Below, one piece after another: positions 5,290 through 13,725 of a stretch of 13,865 nt of DNA. Positions within the stretch are counted from its first letter, which is position 1, and each line of letters starts with the position of its first letter. A program made the translations under genes and the position numbers. Source of the stretch: Alphaproteobacteria bacterium (GTDB lineage: Bacteria > Pseudomonadota > Alphaproteobacteria > Rhodobacterales > Rhodobacteraceae); NCBI GenBank assembly GCA_003696705.1, contig RFGD01000060.1, positions 1 through 13,865 on the forward strand, in the 5' to 3' direction. The notes beneath the pieces were generated by a model that saw nothing but the letters and a program-made list of their open reading frames with translations, did not search any database and was not told the origin of the DNA.

Positions 5290-7485
5290 GACGGCGCACC
5301 TCCTGCCCGCGGCGCGGCCCCCCGCCGCGGGCGCGGCGACCGCGGCGCCCCCTTTCGCGGCACCGCGCACACGCCGCTTGAGCACCACGCAGGTCTCGGG
5401 GTCGTGGTAGATCATCTGGCACCGCAGGCACAGAAGACATTCGTTGGGGTTGATCCGTCCGATCGGGTCGATGGCGCCCGCCGTGCAGCGCTGCTCGCAG
5501 AGCCGGCACTCGCGCCCGCATTGCGGCCGCCGGTCGAGCCAGTCGAAGATCCTGAGCCGCGCCGGAATCGCGAGCCCCGCCCCAAGCGGGCAGAGATAGC
5601 GGCAATAGAACCGCGCGATGAACAGCCCCGCCACGAGAAGCGCCAGGACGAAAAGCACGAAAGGCCAGGCGCGCAGCATCCGCATGGTGATCGCGGTCTT
5701 GAAGGGCTCGATCTCGGCCAGGACCAGCGCCCGTTCCATCGAGTAGAAGCTCATCGCGATGATCGCGACGAAGGCGGTGTACTTGATGAGCCAAAGCCGC
5801 TCGTGAACCGGGTGGGGCACGGCGATCTGCCGGATGCCGAAGCGACGCGCGGCGATGTTCACCAGCTCCTGAAGCGCGCCAAAGGGGCACAGCCAGCCGC
5901 AATAGACCCCCCTCCCCCAGAACAACAGGCCCAGCGCCACGAAGGACCAGAGCACGAAGATCACCGGCTCGATGAGGAAGGTCTCCCACCGGAAGCCCGA
6001 GAGAAGCGCGTTGAGGAAGGCGGCGACCTGCACCACGGAAAGCTGTCCCCCGACCCAGAGCCCGAGCCAGAGGAAAGTCACCGCCAGGAACGCCGCGCGC
6101 AGCCCCAGCCACAGCCGCTTGTGGCGCACGAGCACCGTCTGGAAGAGAAGGATGAGAAACTGCGCCACGAGCTGCACGCCGACGCCGACCACCTCGAGCC
6201 GCCGACGCTGCCACGCCTCTTCCCAACTGGCGGGCGGCGGCGCGGCCGGCGCGACAAGGAAGGCCGCCGGCAGCGCGTAAGGGACCGCAAGGCGCGCGGT
6301 CACCGTGTCGCCGTCACGGGCGGGCCGGGCGATGCCGAGCTCGACCGTAAAGGGACGCGCCGGATCGAAGCCCTCGGCCGGCAGGCGAAACAGGCTGATC
6401 TGTTCGAGCGGGGGCGCGCCCGGGACCGCCAGCCGGTCGACGGAGAGGAAGCCCTCGGCCGTGGGGTGGAGGGCCGTGCCGTCCTGACGGATGGCAAGGG
6501 TGTCGAATTCCCCCCGGCGCCGCCAGCGGGTACCGCGGTGCCCGACCAGCCCCGACGAGGCGACCATCAGCACCGACTGCCCCGGCGGCAGCTCGGCCAA
6601 GACCCGCGCATAAAGATGTTCGCCCAGAAGGTTGCGGCCGATGGTGGGCGGATCCACCAGGGCTACGTGAAGCCGGATGTAGTCGCCCTCGCCCTCGGGC
6701 GGCGGCACGAGCGCGCCGGCCATCTGCGCGCGCGCGTCGGCAAGCGACAGCGCGCCCGAAGCGATCGCACCGAGCGCCTCGAGCTCGGCCCAGTCCGCGG
6801 GACGGTAGGCCGTCCGGTCGATCCCGGCGCCCGGGATCGCACCCGCAGCCTCGGCCAGAAGACGGGCGGTGCGCAACACGGCATCGCGCATCACGCCGCT
6901 TGTCACGCTTGCGCGCGCGATGGTCGGCGGCAGGGCGTTGTCGGCCCCGATCGGCCGGCCGAGATCGAGCCCGACGAAGCCTTCCGTGAAGCGCGCAAGA
7001 TCGGCGTCCGAGAGGCCGAGCGTCAGGACCGGCTCGGCGTGCGAGGCCAGTCGCACGGCAAGGATGCGGCCCCGCTGTTCACCCTGCACGCCGACCGCGA
7101 CCACCAGATCGATCGGCCGGCCGGAGTAGCCGGTCGAGCGCAGGAGTTCCCAGCTCGAGCCGATCACGGCAAGGACCGCCTGCCCCCGGTCGACAACCCG
7201 CCAGAGCGGCACCGGTTCGTCGCGCCGCTCGAGCTTCGCTTCGCCGTCCTGCACCAACTGCGCGCCCAGCGCCGCAGCGATCTCCTCCGTGACCAGGGCC
7301 GCGCGCGTTTCGATCCCGGCCGAGGGGCGCGCGAGTTCGGGCGCAGCCAGGGCGGGCCGGGCCGGCGCGCCGAGAAGGACGAGGGCGCCAAGGATAATGG
7401 CGCCAACGGCCGCAAAGCAGACCGAGACGGCGGTCATGCTCTGGGCGACGAAGCGTGCGGGCAGCCATGCGCGGTTTCCGGACAT
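4390..7485 (-). CDS. nirI: NosR/NirI-type flavo-iron-sulfur membrane protein fused in frame to ApbE/NirX-type FMN transferase
   Basis: The frame is continuous for 1031 codons. Residues 1-732 are NirI/NosR-like. A signal or first membrane segment lies at about 17-47. A periplasmic FMN-binding domain follows, with the attachment motif ASVTSG (predicted FMN-Thr195). Next are membrane helices carrying two Cx3CP motifs (C529/C533 and C628/C632). A C-terminal ferredoxin-like region has C656, C660, C663, C667 and C683, C686, C689, C699. NirI is needed for nirS expression or activity in Paracoccus, and NosR supports N2O reductase. An Ala/Gly-rich linker (about 707-732) leads into ApbE (733-1031), which attaches FMN to Thr in such domains. 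A separate start for the ApbE part is described at 5289. ATG 7485 is preferred; TTG 7533 lies inside the FNR-type box, and ATG 7437 is an alternative. The gene is divergent from nirS. Confidence 0.88.
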   Translation of the reverse strand: MSGNRAWLPARFVAQSMTAVSVCFAAVGAIILGALVLLGAPARPALAAPELARPSAGIETRAALVTEEIAAALGAQLVQDGEAKLERRDEPVPLWRVVDRGQAVLAVIGSSWELLRSTGYSGRPIDLVVAVGVQGEQRGRILAVRLASHAEPVLTLGLSDADLARFTEGFVGLDLGRPIGADNALPPTIARASVTSGVMRDAVLRTARLLAEAAGAIPGAGIDRTAYRPADWAELEALGAIASGALSLADARAQMAGALVPPPEGEGDYIRLHVALVDPPTIGRNLLGEHLYARVLAELPPGQSVLMVASSGLVGHRGTRWRRRGEFDTLAIRQDGTALHPTAEGFLSVDRLAVPGAPPLEQISLFRLPAEGFDPARPFTVELGIARPARDGDTVTARLAVPYALPAAFLVAPAAPPPASWEEAWQRRRLEVVGVGVQLVAQFLILLFQTVLVRHKRLWLGLRAAFLAVTFLWLGLWVGGQLSVVQVAAFLNALLSGFRWETFLIEPVIFVLWSFVALGLLFWGRGVYCGWLCPFGALQELVNIAARRFGIRQIAVPHPVHERLWLIKYTAFVAIIAMSFYSMERALVLAEIEPFKTAITMRMLRAWPFVLFVLALLVAGLFIARFYCRYLCPLGAGLAIPARLRIFDWLDRRPQCGRECRLCEQRCTAGAIDPIGRINPNECLLCLRCQMIYHDPETCVVLKRRVRGAAKGGAAVAAPAAGGRAAGRRCAVMTLNRRRFLVAASLTALGGALGLGPAVPETVWRSRVFGAEAMIRLRGADADRARRALRAALREIARVERAASLFRRDSELVRLNRTGVVANPSPTLAGLLALADVLHAATAGAFDPSVQPLFAALAGGGDAGAALARAGWRRVELGRRMIRLAPGMALTLNGIAQGWAADRAADALAAHGFAGVLVDTGELRALGDDGALGGGWPVRLGTSTLRLRGRALATSEPFGTVLDPAGRIGHILDPRRGAVRAAWRKVAVSAPRAAVADGLSTALCLLDRAAQARAPDRFAGARLEARWPAST
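5298..5304 (-). promoter_or_regulatory. Strong internal Shine-Dalgarno for nirX
   Basis: The - strand reads AGGAGGT eight bases upstream of ATG 5289. It is the best ribosome binding site seen in the window and lies inside the uninterrupted nirI frame. It argues that the ApbE part is translated on its own even though nirI has no stop codon before it. Confidence 0.75.
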
Positions 7486-7519
7486 GCCTGCAATCTGCCC
7501 CAACGAACGCGCGCGTCGA

Positions 7520-7533
7520 TTGATGGAAGTCAA
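7520..7533. promoter_or_regulatory. FNR/DNR/Nnr-type activator box between nirI and nirS
   Basis: TTGATGGAAGTCAA matches the CRP/FNR-family palindrome TTGAT-N4-ATCAA with one mismatch. Its centre, 7526.5, is 81 bases before the nirS start. A class II activated promoter would start near 7568, with TACGAG (7556-7561) as a weak -10. Measured leftward, the same spacing puts a start at about 7485, which is the nirI ATG itself. The likely regulator is an Nnr/NnrR/DNR-type NO sensor or an FNR-type O2 sensor; the sequence cannot tell which. Confidence 0.85.
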
Positions 7534-7534
7534 G

Positions 7535-7554
7535 CGCGGGTCCAGGGACCCGCG
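7535..7554. repeat. 20-bp palindrome next to the FNR-type box
   Basis: CGCGGGTCC and its exact reverse complement GGACCCGCG flank a 2-base AG centre. The palindrome begins one base after the FNR-type box and ends just before the inferred -10 of nirS. It would therefore lie on the DNA where RNA polymerase binds, not in the transcript. It could be an operator for a second regulator. I do not recognise the motif. Confidence 0.7.
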
Positions 7555-7583
7555 TTACGAGTCGTGGCGGGCTTCTCCCTTGA

Positions 7584-9362
<1,779 letters not shown>

Positions 9363-9375
9363 CGCCTGAGCGGCA

Positions 9376-9404
9376 CCGGGGGCCCGTCGTCGACCGGCCC
9401 CCGG
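9376..9404 (+). other. Stable hairpin between nirS and nirE
   Basis: CCGGGGGCC (9376-9384) pairs perfectly with GGCCCCCGG (9396-9404) across an 11-base loop. It begins 14 bases after the nirS stop. No T run follows, so it is not a standard intrinsic terminator. It more likely protects the 3' end of nirS mRNA or partly attenuates transcription, keeping NirS well above the d1 biosynthesis enzymes. Confidence 0.65.
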
Positions 9405-9441
9405 CACCCAGAAACATCCATCAGCGGGAGGCAAGAGGAGC

Positions 9442-10269
9442 ATGTCCGGGCAGAAAGGAAAGACAGGCGATGTGCATCTGGTCGGCGCCGGTCCCGGGGA
9501 TCCCGAGCTCTTGACGCTCAGGGCTGCAAGGCTCATCGCGGGCGCCGACGCGGTGGTGCATGACCGCCTCGTCTCGGCCGAGGTGCTTGCGCTTGCCCCG
9601 CCGCGGGCGCGGATGATCCCGGTCGGCAAGGCCGCGGGCCATCACAGCGTCCCACAGGAACGGATCAACGAAATTCTCGCCGAGCTCGCCCTCGAGGGCC
9701 TCGATGTGGTGCGGCTCAAGGGGGGCGATCCCTTCCTCTTCGGGCGGGGATCGGAAGAAGCGGCCTATCTGCGCGCACGCGGCATCGCGGTGGACGTCTG
9801 CCCCGGCATCACGTCGGCACAGGGCGCAGCGGCCGAAACCGGCGTGCCGCTCACCCACCGGGGGCTTGCCACGGGCGTCCACTACGTCACCGGCCATCGA
9901 CAGGGCGGGGCGCCGCTCGATCTCGACTGGCAGGGCCTGGCCGATCGCATGACGACGCTGGTCGTCTACATGGGCGCGGCCAACATCGCCGAGATCGCGT
10001 TTCATCTGATGGCCGCCGGCCGGCCGGGCGCGACGCCCGTGCTGGCGGTCAGCGGCGCGACCACCCGGGCAGGGCGGCGCCACCGCTCGCGGCTCGATCG
10101 CATCGGGCTGGAGATGCGCCTCGACCCCCTGCCCTCGCCGGTGCTCTTCATCATCGGCGAGGTGGTCCGGCTGGCCGAAGCGGCGGGCGACGGGGCAATG
10201 GCGCAACTTGCCGATGCCGCCATCGCCGGGGCGGCGGCGCCCGCCGTCGCGGCGCGCAGCGAGGGATGA
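9442..10269 (+). CDS. nirE: Uroporphyrinogen III C-methyltransferase (SUMT) for heme d1
   Basis: Cytoplasmic SAM-dependent enzyme that methylates uroporphyrinogen III at C2 and C7 to give precorrin-2, the first dedicated step toward heme d1. At 275 residues it is a stand-alone SUMT, without the CysG oxidase/ferrochelatase domain. Family motifs are VGAGPGDPELLTLRA (14-28), the DRLVS region at 41-45, LKGGDPFLFGRG (92-103), PGITSA (121-126) and VTGHRQGG (149-156). ATG 9442 follows GGGAGG (9426-9431) and AGAGGAG (9434-9440). It lies 79 bases after nirS, past the 9376-9404 hairpin. Its place in the nirS operon identifies it as NirE rather than cobA or cysG. The Ala-rich C-terminal tail (about 245-275) is probably disordered. 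Confidence 0.95.
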   Translation: MSGQKGKTGDVHLVGAGPGDPELLTLRAARLIAGADAVVHDRLVSAEVLALAPPRARMIPVGKAAGHHSVPQERINEILAELALEGLDVVRLKGGDPFLFGRGSEEAAYLRARGIAVDVCPGITSAQGAAAETGVPLTHRGLATGVHYVTGHRQGGAPLDLDWQGLADRMTTLVVYMGAANIAEIAFHLMAAGRPGATPVLAVSGATTRAGRRHRSRLDRIGLEMRLDPLPSPVLFIIGEVVRLAEAAGDGAMAQLADAAIAGAAAPAVAARSEG

Positions 10270-10273
10270 CGGC

Positions 10274-10591
10274 ATGGGCGCGATGACCAAGGCCCTGGCG
10301 CTCGCCGCGGCGACCGTGGCGATGGCGGCGTCCCGCGCAGCGGCGGGTGACGGCTTCGACGTCGAGCGGCTGGTGCGCCAGGATTGCGGCGCCTGCCACG
10401 GCATGACGCTCAAGGGCGGGCTCGGCCCGGCGATCACCCCCGAGGCCGTCGCCCGCTACGACGACGAGACGCTGGCGACCATCATCCTCGACGGGGTGCC
10501 AGGCACGCCGATGCCGCCGTGGCGGCCCCTCCTGGCGCCCGGGCAGGTGGAACCGATTGTCCGGTTTCTGAGAACGGGAGACGCGGAATGA
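10274..10591 (+). CDS. nirC: Small periplasmic c-type cytochrome NirC
   Basis: Monoheme cytochrome c of 105 residues. A Sec signal covers about 1-25 (TKALALAAATVAMAASRAAA). The heme motif is CGACH at about 38-42, and the distal Met is probably in GTPMPPW. NirC homologues lie in nirS operons and can donate electrons to cd1 or take part in late heme d1 maturation; which applies here cannot be told. ATG 10274 is chosen over an earlier in-frame ATG because it opens the signal peptide and comes just after the nirE stop, with GAGGGA at 10261-10266. The stop TGA (10589-10591) overlaps the nirF ATG (10588), pointing to coupled translation. Confidence 0.9.
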   Translation: MGAMTKALALAAATVAMAASRAAAGDGFDVERLVRQDCGACHGMTLKGGLGPAITPEAVARYDDETLATIILDGVPGTPMPPWRPLLAPGQVEPIVRFLRTGDAE

Positions 10592-11770
10592 AACGCAGGG
10601 ACTTTCTGGCCGCTGGCGCGCTGGCCGCGGCGCCGCTCACCGCCCCGCTTGCCGTGCCGGCCGCGCGCGCCGAGGCCTGCAGCCGGCGCGCCACCGGCGG
10701 GCTTGGCGTGGTGATCGAGCGGGCCTCGGGATCGGTCCTGATCGTGGACCGGATCGCCCGCAGCGCTTGCCCGCGTGGAGGGGCTTGGCGATCTCTCGCA
10801 CGCCTCGACGGTGTTTTCGCCCGACGAGCGCTTTGCCTTCATCTTCGGCCGCGACGGCGGGCTGACCAAGCTCGACATGATCGGTGCCCGCATCGCCGCG
10901 CGGGTCGTCCAGGCGGGCAATGCGATCGGCGGCGCGATTTCCGATGACGGCCGCCTCGTGGCGGTGTCGAACTACGAGCCGGGCGGCGTGCGCGTCTTCG
11001 ATGCCGACACGCTCGAACTGGTCGCCGACATCCCGGCAGGTTCGAAGACCGTCGGCCTTGTCGACGCGCCGGGACGGCGGTTCGTCTTCTCGCTCTGGGA
11101 CGCCGGCGAGACATGGATCGCCGATTTCGCGCGGCCCGGCGCTCCCGTCATCACCCGTATCCGTGGCGTCGGCGACCGGCCCTATGACGGGCTCATCTCG
11201 GGCAACGGGCGCTACTACATCGCCGGGCTTTTCGGCGAGGACCACCTGAGCCTTGTCGACCTCTGGGCCGAGGCGCCCGCCGCGCGGCCGATCCTGCCGG
11301 GCTACGCCGCCCATGACGAGAAGCTGCCGGTCTACAAGATGCCCCACCTCGAGGGCTGGGCCTTCACCGGGGACGCCTTCGTCCTGCCGGCGGTCGGGTT
11401 GCACGAGGTGCTATGGGTCGATGCGCGCGGCTTCGCGCCCCTTGGCACGACCCGGACCCACGGCCAGCCGGTCTTCGCCATGGCCCGCCCGGACGGCCGG
11501 CAGGTGTGGGTGAACTTCGCCCATCCGCTCAATGACGTGGTGCAGGTGATCGACACGGCCAGCCGCGAGGTGATCCGCACCATCCCCACGGGGCCGGCGA
11601 CGCTGCACATGGAATTCGCGCCGCGCGGGCACGAGGTCTGGATCTCGGTCCGTGACGAGGACCGGATCAAGGTCTTCGACTGCCAGGATTTCGCGCGACT
11701 GGCCGAGATCGAGGCGCAAAGCCCCTCGGGCATCTTCTTCACCGCGCGCGCCCACAGGATCGGACTCTAG
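10588..11770 (+). CDS. nirF: Heme d1 biosynthesis protein NirF, apparent frameshift near 10763
   Basis: Periplasmic eight-bladed propeller related to the d1 domain of NirS, required for a late step of heme d1 formation. It begins with a twin-arginine signal (RRDFL at 3-7, cleavage near ARAEA). Frame 1 reads to about residue 59 (LGVVIERASGSVLIVDRIAR). Homology then continues in frame 2 from 10763 (ALARVEGLGDLSHAS) to TAG 11768-11770. Corrected length is about 394 residues, normal for NirF. Later features include FGRDGGLTKLD, SNYEPGGVRV, VGDRPYDGLISG, LHMEFAPRGHEVWISV and SPSGIFFTARAHRIGL. The start forms an ATGA overlap with nirC. Taken literally, the gene is broken and the d1 pathway would fail. 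All neighbours look intact, so a sequence error is more likely than a real pseudogene. Confidence 0.88.
10763..10766 (+). other. Frameshift site in nirF (GCGC)
   Basis: Frame 2 has a TGA at 10739-10741, while frame 1 loses NirF similarity after about 10764. The change must therefore fall between 10742 and about 10775. Adding one GC to the GCGC at 10763-10766, or removing one base, joins the two parts without loss. The same kind of repair fits the break at 3188-3195. Confidence 0.7.
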
Positions 11771-11773
11771 CCC

Positions 11774-12775
11774 ATGCCCGAGCGACTGAATCCCATCGAC
11801 GTCCGCCTGATCGACGGCAACCAGCGGGACTTCCCGCTTGCCGAGCGTCCGTTCGCGCTCATCGGCGCCGAGCTTGGCCTTGCCGAGGCAGAGGTGCTCG
11901 CGCGGTTGCGCCGGCTTCGCGGCAACGGGCAGATAACGCGCGTGGGCGCGACGATCGCGCCCAACACGATCGCCGCCAGCAGCCTGGTCGCCATGCGCAT
12001 CCCCGACGGGCGCATCGACGAGGTGGCGACGCTTGTCACCGCCGAGAACGGCGTCAACCACGCCTATCTGCGCGAGCACGAGCTGAACTTCTGGTTCGTG
12101 CTGACCGGGCCGGACGAGGCCTATCTGAAGGCCGCGCTCGGGCGCATCCGCCGCAAGAGCGGGCTTCGCGCCCTCGATCTTCGGCTCAGACGGGCATTCA
12201 ACGTCGATCTGGGCTTCTCACTCTCGGGCGGTGCCGCGCCGCCGCCGCCACCGCGCGCGCCGCGGCGAGAGCTCCTTGTGCCCGACGACCGGCCGCTTCT
12301 CCAGAGACTGAGCGAGGGGCTCGACCTCAACCCCGACCCCTGGGGAACCCTGGCCGAGCGGCTGGGCCGCCCACGCGCCGAGGTGATGGCGCGGGTACGA
12401 ACCCTTTCGGAGGCCGGCATCATCGGGCGGCTCGGCATCATCGTCCGCCACCGCAGCCTCGGGTGGACGGCGAACGCTATGGTGGTCTGGGACCTGACGC
12501 CCCGGCGCATCGACCGCGCCGGCCCCGCCCTTGCGGCCACGCCCGGCATCACGCTCTGTTACGAGCGCCGACCGGCACCCGGCTGGCCCTACAGGCTCTA
12601 CACGATGATCCACGCCCGCAGCCGGCGCGAGGCGCTGGCCACGCTCGATGCGGCGGCGACCGTGCACGGGCTTCGGGACGTCCCGCGGGAGGTGCTCTTC
12701 TCGGTGCGGTGTTTCAAGCAACGCGGCGCGCTCATCGACGCGGGCGCCGCGGCAAACGTCCCCGGCCGGCAATGA
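11774..12775 (+). CDS. nirDL: Siroheme decarboxylase, fused NirD-NirL
   Basis: Cytoplasmic Lrp/AsnC-like protein that helps decarboxylate siroheme at C12 and C18 to 12,18-didecarboxysiroheme. It has 333 residues in two homologous halves. The NirD half (about 1-150) has a helix-turn-helix-like N-terminus and the AhbA-type motif NHAYLREHELNFWFV (95-109). The NirL half (about 166-320) has the AhbB-type motif CYERRPAPGWPYRLYTMIH (262-280). A linker with five prolines in a row (156-160) joins them, showing this is a true fusion. Despite the fold it acts as an enzyme, not a DNA-binding regulator. ATG 11774 follows the nirF stop by three bases, so coupling is likely; no strong ribosome binding site is seen. 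Confidence 0.93.
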   Translation: MPERLNPIDVRLIDGNQRDFPLAERPFALIGAELGLAEAEVLARLRRLRGNGQITRVGATIAPNTIAASSLVAMRIPDGRIDEVATLVTAENGVNHAYLREHELNFWFVLTGPDEAYLKAALGRIRRKSGLRALDLRLRRAFNVDLGFSLSGGAAPPPPPRAPRRELLVPDDRPLLQRLSEGLDLNPDPWGTLAERLGRPRAEVMARVRTLSEAGIIGRLGIIVRHRSLGWTANAMVVWDLTPRRIDRAGPALAATPGITLCYERRPAPGWPYRLYTMIHARSRREALATLDAAATVHGLRDVPREVLFSVRCFKQRGALIDAGAAANVPGRQ

Positions 12776-12789
12776 GAGGAGACACACGC

Positions 12790-13239
12790 ATGGACATCGA
12801 CGCGCTCGACCGGGCGATCCTCAACCGCCTTCACGAGGATCTGCCGCTGGTGCCGCGGCCCTTCGCGGCGGTGGCCGCCGAGCTCGGCACCGACGAGGCC
12901 GAGCTTCTCGCGCGGCTCGCACGGCTGCGCGCGGGGGGCATCATCACGCGCTTCGGTCCCTTCTTCGACGCCGAGGCGCTTGGCGGCGCCTTCTGCCTTT
13001 GCGCGATGGCGGTGCCGCCCGAGCGGTTCGAGGAGGTCATGACCCGGGTCAATGCGCACCCGGAGGTGGCCCACAACTATGAGCGCGACCACAGCCTCAA
13101 CATGTGGTTCGTGCTGGCCACCGAGACGCGCGAGGAGATCGACGCCGTGGCAGACAGGATCGAGGAGGAGACGGGGCTCGACGTGTTCCGCTTTCCCAAA
13201 CTGCGCGAGTTCTTCATCGGCTTCAGGGTGGCGGCATGA
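12790..13239 (+). CDS. nirG: Siroheme decarboxylase subunit NirG
   Basis: Single-unit AhbA-type member of the siroheme decarboxylase family, 149 residues. The N-terminal helix-turn-helix-like part (LDRAILNRLHEDLPLVPRPF) is followed by the alpha/beta ligand-binding half with AHNYERDHSLNMWFVL (94-109), matching the NirD half of NirDL. It probably pairs with NirH just as the two halves of NirDL pair. ATG 12790 has AGAGGAGA a few bases upstream, 14 bases after the nirDL stop. Its TGA (13237-13239) overlaps the nirH ATG (13236), so the two are probably made in equal amounts. Why many denitrifiers need both NirDL and NirGH is not settled, as some organisms manage with one pair. Confidence 0.93.
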   Translation: MDIDALDRAILNRLHEDLPLVPRPFAAVAAELGTDEAELLARLARLRAGGIITRFGPFFDAEALGGAFCLCAMAVPPERFEEVMTRVNAHPEVAHNYERDHSLNMWFVLATETREEIDAVADRIEEETGLDVFRFPKLREFFIGFRVAA

Positions 13240-13721
13240 GACTTGACGCAACGGACCGCGCGCTGATCGCCGAAACCCAGGCGGGCCTGCCGCTGGTGCC
13301 GGCGCCCTTCGCCGAAGTGGCCGAACGGCTCGGCCTGTCCGAGGACGAGGTGATCCGCCGCATGGGCGCGATGCGCGCTGCCGGCGTGATCCGCCGTATC
13401 GCCGCCGCCCCCAATCACTATGCGCTCGGGCTCGGCTTCAACGGCATGACCGTGTGGGACGTGGCCGACGAGCGGGCCGAGGAGCTGGGCGCACAGGTCG
13501 GCGCCCTTGACTTCGTCTCGCACTGTTACCTGCGTCCGCGCGCCCTGCCCCACTGGCCCTACAACCTGTTTGCCATGGTGCACGGCACGAGCCGCGCAGA
13601 GGTGGACGAGAAGCGCGCCACGATCCGCGCCCTTCTCGGCCCCGCTTCCGCCGCCGACGAGATGCTTCTGTCCCGCCGCATCCTCAAGAAAACCGGCCTC
13701 AGACTGGCGCGAAAGGAGTGA
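13236..13721 (+). CDS. nirH: Siroheme decarboxylase subunit NirH
   Basis: AhbB-type partner of NirG, 161 residues. It has the N-terminal helix-turn-helix-like region ([20 protein letters not shown]) and the AhbB signature [20 protein letters not shown] (97-116), matching the NirL half of NirDL. The complex acts in the cytoplasm on siroheme. Start ATG 13236 overlaps the nirG stop (ATGA), which supports stoichiometric translation with NirG. The basic C-terminus ([13 protein letters not shown]) is typical. GAAAGGAG at its 3' end (13711-13718) serves as the ribosome binding site of nirJ. Confidence 0.93.
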   Translation: MRLDATDRALIAETQAGLPLVPAPFAEVAERLGLSEDEVIRRMGAMRAAGVIRRIAAAPNHYALGLGFNGMTVWDVADERAEELGAQVGALDFVSHCYLRPRALPHWPYNLFAMVHGTSRAEVDEKRATIRALLGPASAADEMLLSRRILKKTGLRLARKE

Positions 13722-13725
13722 CCCG

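Noticed and set aside
9376..9404. Intrinsic terminator after nirS
   Set aside because: The stem is strong but no T tract follows, and the same-strand operon continues with nirE, so it is listed as a hairpin only.
10775..11770. nirF starting at ATG 10775 as an intact shorter gene
   Set aside because: It would lack the signal peptide and first blade, which are present in frame 1 from 10588 with an ATGA overlap to nirC. A frameshift explains both parts better.
11774..13721. Lrp/AsnC transcription regulators
   Set aside because: The helix-turn-helix-like fold is shared, but the siroheme decarboxylase signatures and operon context identify NirDL, NirG and NirH.
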